DNA of 64,000 nt from Paenibacillus glucanolyticus NBRC 15330 (GTDB lineage Bacteria; Bacillota; Bacilli; Paenibacillales; Paenibacillaceae). The stretch's first letter is position 1. Each line of letters begins with the position of its first letter. The stretch is taken from contig NZ_BIMC01000005.1 in NCBI RefSeq assembly GCF_004000885.1, positions 186,001 through 250,000 of the forward strand, in the 5' to 3' direction. Both the position numbers and the translations under genes were made by a program. Below are positions 24,383 through 33,733 of the stretch, one piece after another. The notes under the pieces were generated by a model that was not told the DNA's origin, ran no database searches, and saw only the letters and a program-made list of their open reading frames with translations.

Positions 24383-25131
24383 TCGTTGTTACCATCCTGA
24401 ATCAACACGTTAAACAGCTCTTCCAGGGACATTCCCGGTCTTCCGGTTTGATCCTGGATTTCCTTCAGCGTCCCCTGAGCAATAATGCTGCCGCGGTGCA
24501 GCACGATGAACCGGTCGCAATAATTCTCGATCGTGGAGAGAATGTGCGAGCTGAGCAATACGGAAGCGCCGGATGCCTTCAACTCCAGCATAAAATCAAG
24601 CAGGGATCGTATCCCTAGCGGATCAAGACCCAGAAAGGGCTCGTCAATGATATACAAGGACGGTCTGGCCACGAACGCGCACATAATCATCACTTTTTGA
24701 CGCATGCCTTTGGATAAATGGGTGGACAAGCTGTCCATTTTCTCTTCCATGCGGAACATCTTCGACAGCTGCTCCGATCGCGCCTCATAATCTTCGCGGG
24801 ATACGCCGTAAGAACGCGCGGTAAATTCCAAATGCTCGCGCACGGTCATTTCCTCATACAGAAGCGGGGATTCGGGAACAAACGCCAATGCGCTGTGATA
24901 GGCCTCTGAATGCTCCGCCCGGCGTTTGCCCTGAACCTCTATATTTCCCTTTTGGGGATTCATCAGTCCCAGAATATGCTTCATCGTGGTACTCTTGCCC
25001 GCACCGTTCAGACCAATCAACCCTACCATCTCGCCTGGTTCAACCTGAAAGGTTACATCATGCAGAACCGGGCGGTTGATGCTATACCCACCACTTAATC
25101 CTTGAACAGACAATACCGGCTGTTCACTCAT
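24379..25131 (-). CDS. ecsA: ABC transporter ATPase, EcsA-like
   Basis: A 250-residue ABC ATPase with Walker A GLNGAGKST, signature LSKGMRQKVM and Walker B LYIIDEPFLGLDP. ATG 25131 has AGAGGTG seven bases upstream; an upstream in-frame TTG is less likely. It energises EcsB, with which it is translationally coupled. The operon shows no further genes. It is close to full family length (247 in B. subtilis). Confidence 0.9.
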   Translation of the reverse strand: MSEQPVLSVQGLSGGYSINRPVLHDVTFQVEPGEMVGLIGLNGAGKSTTMKHILGLMNPQKGNIEVQGKRRAEHSEAYHSALAFVPESPLLYEEMTVREHLEFTARSYGVSREDYEARSEQLSKMFRMEEKMDSLSTHLSKGMRQKVMIMCAFVARPSLYIIDEPFLGLDPLGIRSLLDFMLELKASGASVLLSSHILSTIENYCDRFIVLHRGSIIAQGTLKEIQDQTGRPGMSLEELFNVLIQDGNNE

Positions 25132-25263
25132 TATCAATCACCTCTTATTCTAAAGAGTCCGGTCCCTACTGGCTTACTCTTCCTCGGTTGAAAACCGTCC
25201 GGACCCCGTAAACAACAAATTCGAATAGGATACACACTTTAAGCTGATGGAAAATGCGAACCG

Positions 25264-26610
25264 TTAGCCCCGTGGAGGCTTATTCTTCAGCCATTTCGGA
25301 GCACCCTTGTTCTTGCGGTCGCGCTCCCGCTCGCTTTGCCGTTCACCGGATGCCTTTCCGCTTCCCGCTTTTCCTTGCACACTTATGGAAGCCGGCTTGC
25401 CCGCTGGCTTATCTTTACGGGCGGTTCCCCCTGCTGGCCCACGGGCGCCGCTTCTCCGGTCCGGAGGCGCTGAACGCGGTGTTCTTACCTTGCCGCCATA
25501 GAGTGCGCGCTCTTCAATCGAAATGCCAAGCTCACGATTGAACTTGCGCATAATGAACGTCTGACGGTCCGTGACAAGCGTAATCGCCATGCCACTTCGC
25601 CCCATACGCCCTGTACGACCGGCACGGTGGGTATAATGCTCCGCATCGATGGGCGGATCGTAGTTGATCACCATCCCGAGCCCTTCAATATCAAGCCCCC
25701 TGGCCGCAACGTCACTAGCTACAAGAAGTTTGGTTCGCCCTTCTCTAAACGCATTCAGCACGCGGCTTCTTGTCATCTTGTCCGCATCTCCGTATATGGC
25801 AGCTGCATTTAATCCCAGATAGTTCAGCTTCGCCTCGACTTCTGCCAAATCCTCGGTGGCATTCACGAAAACAATAGCCCGATCGGGGTTGTAATGCCGA
25901 ACCACTCTGCGCAGCATGTCCAACTTGTCACGCTCTTCCGTCACAAAATAATAATGCTCCAGCGCAGACGGTGTCCGCTGCTCCGGATCGATCCCGATCT
26001 CAACCGGCTGGTCCATCTCCTTCTTGACAAGCTCCGCTGTCTCCGGACTCACCGTGGCGGATAAGAATACCAATTGGCGGTCGCGAAGCGCACTGCGCAG
26101 AATACGGTCAACATCGCCGGCACCGCCTAGATTGAACACCTGATCCACCTCGTCAACCACAATAGTGGTCACTTGGTGCATCTTGAGTTTCCGGATTTCG
26201 ATCAGCTCTCGTACTCGCCCCGGTGTCCCGACAATCAGCTGCGGATGCGACTTCAACTTCTCGATTTGGCGCTTGGCCGCGGCCCCGCCGATTAATCCGA
26301 GCACACCGATTCCACGGGTCTCTCCGTAACGCTCACTCTCTCTGACAATCTGAACAGCAAGTTCCTGTGTCGGAGCAAGGATCAGTTTCTGTGCTCCCTT
26401 GATCTCCGGATCGATGCTCTGAAGCACGGGCAGCAGATATGCCAGTGTCTTTCCTGTGCCTGTCTGTGAAGTCGCAAGCACATCCTTGCCTTCCAGTATG
26501 GGCGGGATAGCTTCAGCCTGAACGGGAGAAGGCGTAACGATGCCGAACTCCGTAAGTCTGGAGGACAAATCCTCTGTTATTCCTAATGTATGAAATGTAG
26601 TCGAAGTCAT
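25264..26610 (-). CDS. DEAD-box RNA helicase with DEVD motif II
   Basis: A 448-residue RNA helicase with the motif order of the family: Q motif (IVTPSPVQAEAIP), motif I TSQTGTGKT, Ib GTPGR, II DEVD (residues 153-156, Asp-Glu-Val-Asp in place of DEAD), III SAT, and VI HRAGRTGRMGR. The C-terminal ~75 residues are Arg/Gly/Lys-rich and likely bind RNA. It resembles the CshB/YfmL group. ATG 26610 lies behind AAAGGAT. A role in ribosome assembly or mRNA decay is inferred from the family. Confidence 0.9.
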   Translation of the reverse strand: MTSTTFHTLGITEDLSSRLTEFGIVTPSPVQAEAIPPILEGKDVLATSQTGTGKTLAYLLPVLQSIDPEIKGAQKLILAPTQELAVQIVRESERYGETRGIGVLGLIGGAAAKRQIEKLKSHPQLIVGTPGRVRELIEIRKLKMHQVTTIVVDEVDQVFNLGGAGDVDRILRSALRDRQLVFLSATVSPETAELVKKEMDQPVEIGIDPEQRTPSALEHYYFVTEERDKLDMLRRVVRHYNPDRAIVFVNATEDLAEVEAKLNYLGLNAAAIYGDADKMTRSRVLNAFREGRTKLLVASDVAARGLDIEGLGMVINYDPPIDAEHYTHRAGRTGRMGRSGMAITLVTDRQTFIMRKFNRELGISIEERALYGGKVRTPRSAPPDRRSGARGPAGGTARKDKPAGKPASISVQGKAGSGKASGERQSERERDRKNKGAPKWLKNKPPRG

Positions 26611-26871
26611 ATGTTAGTCCATCCTTTTTTTAGATATCAGAAGTCTATATATTCCAAAGCGCGTCTGCCTGATATCGCTAGAAAAACTTCCGTTAATTTC
26701 CGTTTTGTTGCTTTACAAGTGGTGCAAGCAGGCGTATTTCTTCACAAGCCTTGTTCGCTCTTTATCATTATATGCCAAAACAGGAGTCCTCACCAAATAG
26801 AACATGAGGAATACCTGCGAATATCCCATTATTTATGGATAACTCAAGATTTGTCTTATTCTTATAGACAG

Positions 26872-27756
26872 CTAAGGCAGTAAGGAGAGAAATGATTTAG
26901 CTGCAGCGGACAGCGGAATTCCGCGAAGCGTCGCAATGCCGATGCTCCGCTCAGGAATCGGTGGATGAAGGGGAACCTCCACTAACTGACCCGTTCGAAA
27001 TTCTTCAGAAGCATAGTCACGAATAATAAAGGCAAGTCCGAAGCCGCTCCGTGCAAACTGCACAAGCAGCTCAATGCTGCCAAGCTCAAACTCGGGCTTC
27101 AATGTCACACCTTGCTGCGCCGCATACTGGTCGATATATCTTCTCGTGCTCCCTCCTCCCTCCAGCATGAGCAGTGGGAAGTCCTGAATATCGGGAAGGG
27201 GTAAAGGGTTCTGGATGTTAGCCCGCTCCGCAAACGGCTTGCCGGCAACCAAACAATCCTGGATCGGTGAGCTGGCCCGAAAGTCGATTTGTTTGTCGGA
27301 GGCCGGTAAATGAACGATGCCGAAATCAATCTTCCCTTCTTTTAGAAGGACTAAGGTTTCCGGTGTTGTGCGATTGGTAATGCGGATGCGGATATCCGGA
27401 TAAACAGCATGGAAATGTTCCAAATGCGGTAGCAAGTAATACTTGCACAAGGTATCACTGGCACCGATATTGATTTCGCCGCTGTGCAAATTATGCATGT
27501 CCCCAATTGCCTTCTCGCCGATTTCAATGAAACTGAATGCCTGCTCGATGTAGCGGAACAACACAGCCCCCTCCGATGTAAGCTTCACTCCCTTGGTCGT
27601 TCGAAAGAATAACGGTCCTCCGAGCGTTCCTTCCAAATGCTTAATCGTATGGCTGACAGCCGGCTGGGTGATATGCAGATGCTCCGCTGCCTTGGATAAA
27701 CTGCCGAGCCGGGATGTCCAGTAAAAGACGCGGTACCACTCCATATTGATTTCCAT
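26872..27756 (-). CDS. LysR-family transcriptional regulator
   Basis: A 294-residue LysR protein with N-terminal winged helix (GSLSKAAEHLHITQPAVSHT, FFRTTKGVKLTSEGAVLFRY) and a periplasmic-binding-like effector domain. It is divergent from the PurA-like gene 210 bases away. LysR regulators usually bind between such gene pairs and activate the divergent partner, so it is a candidate activator of the PurA paralogue. The intergenic region holds AT-rich inverted-repeat-like sequence around 27880-27935 but no clear site was fixed. Confidence 0.85.
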   Translation of the reverse strand: MEINMEWYRVFYWTSRLGSLSKAAEHLHITQPAVSHTIKHLEGTLGGPLFFRTTKGVKLTSEGAVLFRYIEQAFSFIEIGEKAIGDMHNLHSGEINIGASDTLCKYYLLPHLEHFHAVYPDIRIRITNRTTPETLVLLKEGKIDFGIVHLPASDKQIDFRASSPIQDCLVAGKPFAERANIQNPLPLPDIQDFPLLMLEGGGSTRRYIDQYAAQQGVTLKPEFELGSIELLVQFARSGFGLAFIIRDYASEEFRTGQLVEVPLHPPIPERSIGIATLRGIPLSAAAKSFLSLLP

Positions 27757-27966
27757 AATGATAACCTCGATTTTGTCAAATGATAACGTGAACCGGATCC
27801 ATGACAGCCGGACCGGAATTCATCCGGCATCGAAGTATCCTTCACCACAGAATCGTATAACATAACTTAAACTAATGTCTACCATTATTAATATCAATTT
27901 TATTTATATTGTAACAACCAATTATAATGAGCCAGTAAAAGAAAATGATCGCAGGAGGCGAACAGT

Positions 27967-29250
27967 TTGACAGTCACAGCCATTGTAGGTGCTAATTGGG
28001 GAGACGAAGGCAAGGGTAAAATGACGGATGTTCTTGCGGCACAATCGTCGTATGTCGTTCGATTTCAAGGGGGCAGCAATGCCGGCCACACCATTATTAA
28101 CGATTACGGGAAGTTTTCACTGCACATGCTGCCATCCGGTGTGTTCTATCCGAATATAACGAATATTATCGGTCCAGGGACGGCTCTGGATATGGATGTA
28201 TTACTGAAGGAGCTGCAAGAGTTGGAAGCTAGGAATGTACCAAAGCCCAATCTGTTTATATCCGAACGTGCCCAAGTCGTGCTGCCCATTCATCGGCTGC
28301 TGGATGAGCTGGAGGAAGAACGACTCGGTGCCCGGGGATTCGGTTCTACCAAACGAGGAATTGCTCCATTCTATGCGGATAAATATGCTAAGCTCGGGAT
28401 ACAGGTCGCTGATCTGTTCCATCCCCATCGACTTCGTGTGCGACTCCAGCAGCTGCTGGATATCAAGAATGTACAGCTTCAGCACCTTTACGGCAGAGAT
28501 CCGCTAAGCGTGGATGAAATGGTCGATCAGCTTCTCGAGCCTTTCCAATACTTAACTTCTTATATAAAAGACACCACCACGATGCTGCAGCAGGCTTATA
28601 TCAAAGGCGATCCCATCCTGGTTGAAGGCCAATTAGGAGCACTGCGCGACCCGGATCACGGGATATATCCGTTCTCTACCTCCTCATCTACTCTGGCAGG
28701 TTATGCACCAGTAGGTGCCGGGCTCCCGCCGTACGCCATCAGCAATGTCATCGCTGTGGTGAAGGCTTATTCAAGCTGTGTCGGAGCGGGTCCTTTCGTG
28801 ACCGAACTCCACGGAGATGAAGCCGACGAGCTCCGGCGCCGCGGTGGAGATGCCGGGGAATACGGCGCAACGACCGGCCGGCCCAGACGAATGGGGTGGT
28901 TTGATACGGTAGCCACACGCTATGGGTGTATGGTACAGGGCGCTACGGAGGCCGTACTGACCAATCTGGACGTTCTGGGATACCTGGATGACATTCCAGT
29001 ATGCGTTGGTTACGAATTAGAGGACGGAAGAATTCTGGATCATTTTCCGGTCACGGCCGATCTGCAATCCGCGAGACCCGTCCTGAGGACGCTCAAAGGC
29101 TGGAAGTGTGACCTGTCGGACATCCGATCGTTTGAAGAGCTCCCTGAAGCCGCGCAGCAATATGTGCAGTTTGTTGAATCGTCGATTGGAGTTCCGATCA
29201 AGACGATATCCGTCGGTCCAAGACGGGATCAAATTATGATGAGATCATAG
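27967..29250 (+). CDS. Divergent adenylosuccinate synthetase paralogue
   Basis: A 427-residue PurA-family enzyme. WGDEGKGK places Asp13 and GGSNAGHT places His41 at the catalytic positions of E. coli PurA, so the chemistry (GTP-driven ligation to aspartate) is retained. Other signatures differ: the canonical GTTGRGIGPAYEDK is GSTKRGIAPFYADK, and the IMP-binding loop GAQGTLLDIDHGTYP is GQLGALRDPDHGIYP, with the family Gln replaced by Leu. The purine base pocket is thus altered. It is divergent from a LysR gene, unlike housekeeping purA, which normally lies elsewhere. Its substrate may not be IMP. Confidence 0.75.
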   Translation: MTVTAIVGANWGDEGKGKMTDVLAAQSSYVVRFQGGSNAGHTIINDYGKFSLHMLPSGVFYPNITNIIGPGTALDMDVLLKELQELEARNVPKPNLFISERAQVVLPIHRLLDELEEERLGARGFGSTKRGIAPFYADKYAKLGIQVADLFHPHRLRVRLQQLLDIKNVQLQHLYGRDPLSVDEMVDQLLEPFQYLTSYIKDTTTMLQQAYIKGDPILVEGQLGALRDPDHGIYPFSTSSSTLAGYAPVGAGLPPYAISNVIAVVKAYSSCVGAGPFVTELHGDEADELRRRGGDAGEYGATTGRPRRMGWFDTVATRYGCMVQGATEAVLTNLDVLGYLDDIPVCVGYELEDGRILDHFPVTADLQSARPVLRTLKGWKCDLSDIRSFEELPEAAQQYVQFVESSIGVPIKTISVGPRRDQIMMRS

Positions 29251-29983
29251 ACGAGTGGCGTGCATTCACTTGAGCGGCGAAGCTTTTCAGAATCCGCCGG
29301 ACTCCACCGGGATTACTCAACATCGGCAAATGCCCGGTGTCCAGGCTCTCTACCCCATCCGGGGACAGATTGGCTATCATGGTATCCTGTGTGGATCCTC
29401 CAAACTCCTTATCTCGGGTAAGCTTCACATAAAGCTTGGGTATATCGGGAACAGCCACTTGAATCCGATCCGTATAGACTCGGCGTGACTCTGGAACAAA
29501 CGCTGCTGCTATGCGGGAGGCATGCTCCACCGGCAGGTCACTGCATAGCCCTTTACGGATTGCGAATTCCGGCGGCTTCGTCCCGGCCATTCTTAGAACC
29601 CATGGCATGATCACTCTCTGGGGAAACGGAAGAATCGAAACAAACGACCTGCCGCGCCTAGGAATGGCGGCACCGATTGCCACGAATCCTACAGCACGAT
29701 CGGATAATTGAGCAGCCATCTCCAGAGCAAACACTCCACCCAGAGAATGAGCCACGATTACAAACTTGTGCGTCTTCCACCCTCTCACCTGTTCCGTCAT
29801 ATGAGTTACGTAATCCTCAAGCTTTAGATGATGTCCCGGTGCTGCTGACCCGCTTCGCATAGGGTAATCGACCTCCAAATACGGATGGCCCAGCTCATCT
29901 ACAACCGAATTCCAAACCCCTCCGTTCAACCCTGCACCATGCACAAACACAAATCCAAGCTCTTGAGGCATTTCTTGTTTCAT
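29234..29983 (-). CDS. Alpha/beta hydrolase
   Basis: A 249-residue hydrolase with the oxyanion HGAG near the N-terminus and the nucleophile elbow AHSLGG (Ser as nucleophile); the acid and His are likely DKE near residue 195 and the His of DTGHLPML. ATG 29983 has GGGAG upstream. It resembles esterases of the EstC/salicylate-esterase type. The 3' end overlaps the PurA-like gene by 17 bases. It is divergent from a WYL regulator with a perfect palindrome in between, which probably controls it. Confidence 0.85.
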   Translation of the reverse strand: MKQEMPQELGFVFVHGAGLNGGVWNSVVDELGHPYLEVDYPMRSGSAAPGHHLKLEDYVTHMTEQVRGWKTHKFVIVAHSLGGVFALEMAAQLSDRAVGFVAIGAAIPRRGRSFVSILPFPQRVIMPWVLRMAGTKPPEFAIRKGLCSDLPVEHASRIAAAFVPESRRVYTDRIQVAVPDIPKLYVKLTRDKEFGGSTQDTMIANLSPDGVESLDTGHLPMLSNPGGVRRILKSFAAQVNARHSSMISS

Positions 29984-30061
29984 CCTTTATGACTCCCTTC
30001 CAATGACTTGTCATGTTCCCGGTTTATCATGAAATCCATCTTCTGGTGATATCGTATCAAC

Positions 30062-30088
30062 TAAATAAGACAGATATTGTCTTATTTA
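30062..30088. promoter_or_regulatory. Perfect 27-base operator palindrome between hydrolase and WYL regulator genes
   Basis: TAAATAAGACA (30062-30072), five-base centre GATAT, TGTCTTATTTA (30078-30088): perfect 11-base arms. It lies 46 bases before the regulator start and 79 bases before the hydrolase start. HTH_11/WYL proteins of this type are dimeric repressors that bind such repeats, so it is the likely operator for both genes. Confidence 0.7.
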
Positions 30089-30133
30089 AGGAATAAGATA
30101 AAATAAATAAAAAATGATGAGACGAGGCGTGCC

Positions 30134-31075
30134 ATGCAGAAATCCCAGCGTCTGATTCAATTAATGATGATGATCAACGCAAAAAAAACGTTTACCGTTA
30201 AAGAGTTGGCCGACGAATTTGGCCTCTCCGTCAGAACCTTGTCCAGAGATCTGGATGAGCTGAGCGTTCTCGGCGTGCCGATCTATTCCGTGCAAGGGCG
30301 GGGCGGCGGTTACCGATTGCTGCAGGAGCGGATGCTGCCGCCGATCAGTTTCACGGAAAGCGAAGCGATCGCGATCTTTTTTGCCTGCCAATCCCTGAAC
30401 GACTTCAGTTCGTTACCGTTCGGTGACGGGGCAGCCGCGGCAATCCACAAGTTCTATCATTACTTGCCCGCAGACATCAAGGAACAGATCGATCGCCTTA
30501 AAGACCGCGTCATGATTCACAATTCGTTCCGGCCGATGTCAGCCAACATTCTCCAGACGCTTATGCAAGCTGTAATGGTTCGGCAAGTCGTTACCGTCCA
30601 CTACCGCTCCTCAACCGGAAGCAGCCAGCGGGATATACAACCGATCGGCCTGTATGCAAGCTCGGGCTACTGGTATTGTCCGGCATACTGCTTCACACAA
30701 GATGACATCAGGCAATTCAGAGTTGATCGGATGACGGCTGCCAGCCTGAATAAGTCCATCGCCATCCGCGAGGACATCGCCGTCAAGACGCTGAAGGACA
30801 AACCGGTAACCAGTGGTTGGGAAATGAAAGAGTTCAAGGTACAATTAACTTCCAAAGGGGTTTGGCAGCTCGAAACGGATACACGGCTCGGTCCCATTAT
30901 CCACAAGAACAAGGACGGCAGTGGATCGGTTGAAATTGAAATTCCGGCAGCAGACATTGCGTTCTACTCGGACTATGTTTGGCGGCTGGGAGAGGAAGCA
31001 ACCATCATCTCACCGACTGAAGCGGTCCAATGGACGTTAGAGAGAATAGAGGCCATGAAGCGAAGATATACATAA
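30134..31075 (+). CDS. YafY-type HTH/WYL-domain transcriptional regulator
   Basis: A 313-residue protein with an N-terminal DeoR-like helix-turn-helix (residues ~17-55: KTFTVKELADEFGLSVRTLS) and a WYL ligand-binding domain at ~140-230 (VVTVHYRSSTGSSQRDIQPI, LYASSGYWYCPAYC), where the Trp-Tyr-Leu position reads WYC. WYL proteins sense nucleic acid or metabolite ligands. It is divergent from the alpha/beta hydrolase gene and probably represses it through the palindrome at 30062-30088. ATG 30134 follows GACGAGG weakly. Confidence 0.85.
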   Translation: MQKSQRLIQLMMMINAKKTFTVKELADEFGLSVRTLSRDLDELSVLGVPIYSVQGRGGGYRLLQERMLPPISFTESEAIAIFFACQSLNDFSSLPFGDGAAAAIHKFYHYLPADIKEQIDRLKDRVMIHNSFRPMSANILQTLMQAVMVRQVVTVHYRSSTGSSQRDIQPIGLYASSGYWYCPAYCFTQDDIRQFRVDRMTAASLNKSIAIREDIAVKTLKDKPVTSGWEMKEFKVQLTSKGVWQLETDTRLGPIIHKNKDGSGSVEIEIPAADIAFYSDYVWRLGEEATIISPTEAVQWTLERIEAMKRRYT

Positions 31076-31137
31076 AAGACATCGGACAATAGAGATAGCA
31101 GACTTTTTAGAATGGCGATAAAGGGGATGGTCTCGTA

Positions 31138-31971
31138 ATGAATTCAGAATTGGAGCATTTAATCCAGCGCATAACGACAGAATTGCAGGGTCTGCCTGGC
31201 ATTACAGGTATAGTCCTTGGAGGATCAAGGGCCAAAGGCACCGCCGCAGCGGACTCCGACATCGATATTGGCATTTATTATGATGAATCACAGGGATTCA
31301 AGGTGGAGAATGTAGCCAGGGCAGCCAGGAAATTAGACGACGAGCATCGTGATAACATCATCACTTCCCTGGGAGAATGGGGAGCCTGGGTTAACGGGGG
31401 CGGCTGGTTAAGGTCAGAAGGCTACCATGTGGATTTCTTATTCCGCGATGTTCACCGCGTGTCACGCATAATTGAGGAATGTTCTACTGGCATGGTATCA
31501 GCCCATTACCAGACCGGACATCCACACGCTTATCTGAATGTTATGTATATGGGGGAAGTTGCAATCTGCCAGATACTGTCTGACCCCGATGATCGGATCA
31601 AGACATGGAAAGCCAAAACAATTCCATATCCACCAGCATTAAAGGATGCGATGATCGGCTCTTTTACCTTCGAGGCATCCTTCTCCTTGATGCTTGCGGA
31701 AAAAGCAGTATTAATCGATGATATCACTTATGTAACCGGTCACTGCTTCCGCAGTATTTCGTGCCTGAATCAGGTGATCTTCGCCAAAAACGGGCTATAC
31801 TGTATCAACGAGAAGCGTGCAGTATCCATGATCGAGACCTTTCTCCTCAAGCCTGCGAACTACAAGGATCGATTGGACCAAGTGATTACACTGCTCTCAT
31901 CCGATATAGAAAAAACAAAACTGGCCTTGTCACTGCTTCAGGACATCATCATCGAAACAGAAGCATTGTGA
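31138..31971 (+). CDS. Nucleotidyltransferase-fold protein (DUF4037-type)
   Basis: A 277-residue protein with the polymerase-beta-type motif GGSRAKGTAAADSDIDIGIY (Gly-Ser then Asp-x-Asp) near residue 28, and a third acidic site in GYHVDFLF. The C-terminal helical domain resembles kanamycin nucleotidyltransferase-type proteins. It may transfer a nucleotide to a small molecule or protein; the substrate is unknown. ATG 31138 lies behind AAAGGGGATGG. It is 62 bases after the WYL gene on the same strand, so co-transcription is possible. Confidence 0.75.
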   Translation: MNSELEHLIQRITTELQGLPGITGIVLGGSRAKGTAAADSDIDIGIYYDESQGFKVENVARAARKLDDEHRDNIITSLGEWGAWVNGGGWLRSEGYHVDFLFRDVHRVSRIIEECSTGMVSAHYQTGHPHAYLNVMYMGEVAICQILSDPDDRIKTWKAKTIPYPPALKDAMIGSFTFEASFSLMLAEKAVLIDDITYVTGHCFRSISCLNQVIFAKNGLYCINEKRAVSMIETFLLKPANYKDRLDQVITLLSSDIEKTKLALSLLQDIIIETEAL

Positions 31972-31984
31972 ATCAGCAGGCACG

Positions 31985-32758
31985 CTACTTCTTGTTCATC
32001 CATTTATACGACACACGGTCCGCAAACCGTGGGAATAGCTGATACAGCCTTATACCGAATGAAGCAAGCCTTGGAAGATTGAGTTCTTCCTTGCGCTTTC
32101 TAACCAGCTTCACAACCTGATCCGCAACATAGTCTGCCTTCATCATAAACCAGCTCACATTCTTGACATACCCGCCTGTTGGATCCGCCAACGAGAAGAA
32201 CGGGGTATCGATGGGTCCCGGATTGACGGTAGATACCGTAATTCCGGTATGACGCAGCTCCTGTCGCAAGGCATTGCTAAATCCCAGCACAGCATGTTTG
32301 GTAGCCGTATAGGAAGTCGATTTGGCCGTTCCGATCTTCCCGGCCATGGACGCGATATTGACGATTTGGCCGTCTCCCCGCTCCAGCATGCCTGGCAGCA
32401 CGGCTTGGGTACACCGCACAATGCCCATATAATTCACGTCCATCATGTCCTGGAACTCTTCCGTCGGCATGTCCATAATGGCTTCAAACTTGCCATAACC
32501 GGCATTGTTGACCAGCACATCGATTCTGCCATGCTGACGTTGAATCCCCTTCATGACGGACTCAACCTGCTCGGAATTCCGGACATCCATTATGGCTAAT
32601 TCATGAGATCCGGATATCCGTTCGCCGACCTCCTGCAGTCGGTCTGCTGAACGTGCGCACAGCACTACATGGGCGCCCTCCGCAGAAAGTTTCTCCGCAA
32701 TCAAGGCCCCGATTCCGCTCGATGCTCCTGTAACGACAACAACTTTGTTTTTCAGCAT
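31985..32758 (-). CDS. Short-chain dehydrogenase/reductase
   Basis: A 257-residue SDR with TGASSGIG, NNAG, catalytic Ser in IASMAGK and YTATK. The start at ATG 32758 (MLKNKVVVVTG) matches the usual family N-terminus; an upstream in-frame GTG at 32782 would add eight residues. It has the C-terminal ELNLPRLASFGIRLYQLFPR helix that resembles YqjQ-type enzymes, possibly membrane-associated. Substrate unknown. It converges on the nucleotidyltransferase gene with 13 bases between stops. Confidence 0.8.
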   Translation of the reverse strand: MLKNKVVVVTGASSGIGALIAEKLSAEGAHVVLCARSADRLQEVGERISGSHELAIMDVRNSEQVESVMKGIQRQHGRIDVLVNNAGYGKFEAIMDMPTEEFQDMMDVNYMGIVRCTQAVLPGMLERGDGQIVNIASMAGKIGTAKSTSYTATKHAVLGFSNALRQELRHTGITVSTVNPGPIDTPFFSLADPTGGYVKNVSWFMMKADYVADQVVKLVRKRKEELNLPRLASFGIRLYQLFPRFADRVSYKWMNKK

Positions 32759-32854
32759 GATTTCATTTATCCCTTTCTTCACCGGCAGCAGCTCCCGTTC
32801 ACCGATTTAGATGAAGGGCCGTTACGTGCACGGTTTGGGTTTATTACTCTTATT

Positions 32855-33313
32855 TTATGAAATCATGACTTGAATATCCAGCTCTCCGATTCCTTCCATG
32901 AAGAGCGGAATGCAAAGCGCCTTTTTCTGAATAAGATTTGACGTACTATCCGACTTCATCACTCTTGGCGGCGTAATATCTACACTTACACCCTGATTCG
33001 ATAAAATGGTGCTGGCATTGCCGCTGATCATATTGCCGAGCTCTGAAATCGCACTCCGGCCCATCTCGTCCATCTCGGTAATGACATAACCGCCCATCAT
33101 CACGGATACCATCTGCAGCGCTACATGCTCCTGAATTCCAAATACAATATCACCATTCATCTGACCTGTCATGCCGATTTGGATCCAGATATGATTCTCG
33201 ATATACGCGATCTCTTTGACCCCAAGATTCCCCGTGGAAGGTGAAACCTGTATGACTTGTTCGATTACGTGTCGTGCGGACTCTAAAAAAGGATTGATGA
33301 CTTCAGCTTTCAT
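32855..33313 (-). CDS. cheX: CheX-type chemotaxis phosphatase
   Basis: A 152-residue protein with the CheX/CheC signature helix (EMGRSAISELGNMISGNA), where the Glu and Asn (E-x-x-N type) catalyse removal of phosphate from CheY-P. The remaining beta-rich part (HIWIQIGMTGQMNGDIVFGI) fits the family. ATG 33313 lies behind AAGGGGCG. It stands alone with no other chemotaxis gene nearby, as is common for cheX in Paenibacillus. Confidence 0.88.
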   Translation of the reverse strand: MKAEVINPFLESARHVIEQVIQVSPSTGNLGVKEIAYIENHIWIQIGMTGQMNGDIVFGIQEHVALQMVSVMMGGYVITEMDEMGRSAISELGNMISGNASTILSNQGVSVDITPPRVMKSDSTSNLIQKKALCIPLFMEGIGELDIQVMIS

Positions 33314-33733
33314 TCCTCATTACGCCCCTTTCACTGGGTTGTTGGTCAGGGTCCCAAAGTCCCACCTATTTATTTAAACATTATAATGGATACCTTGTAA
33401 TAAATCATCACAAAATAGCGACAGCCCCCATGACAACAACTGTCTTGCTATGTCAGATATCGCCTGAAACGCTTTAATACGAAGATAATCCTTTCGCTTA
33501 AACGGGCCTTTGGTCTCACCTTTTTTCTATGTCTACTTTACTATTATCGGATGGTTGCCCCATCTTTTAATAATAATTATGCGGAAATTAAAATGTTTTT
33601 AAGCTTTTTTAGTCGATAACCGGCAGGTTTGCTCTCTTCATTGCTCCACCGGGGAGAATAACCTATAATTTAAATAATACAGGTTGCACGCGATCGTAGG
33701 AGCGGAAGAACATATCAAGTAAGGAGGAAGGCT
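33314..33733. other. Intergenic region between cheX and a LysR gene
   Basis: About 420 AT-rich bases. A TATAAT within CATTATAATG (about 33377-33386, both strands readable) could serve cheX. A second TATAAT-like patch occurs near 33664, upstream of the LysR gene. No further gene, repeat or RNA element was recognised. Confidence 0.4.

Noticed and set aside
27967..29250. Phage-type PurZ (2-aminoadenine pathway) enzyme
   Set aside because: Both PurA catalytic residues are present and no other Z-genome genes lie nearby, so the claim is not supported; kept as a PurA paralogue of unknown substrate.
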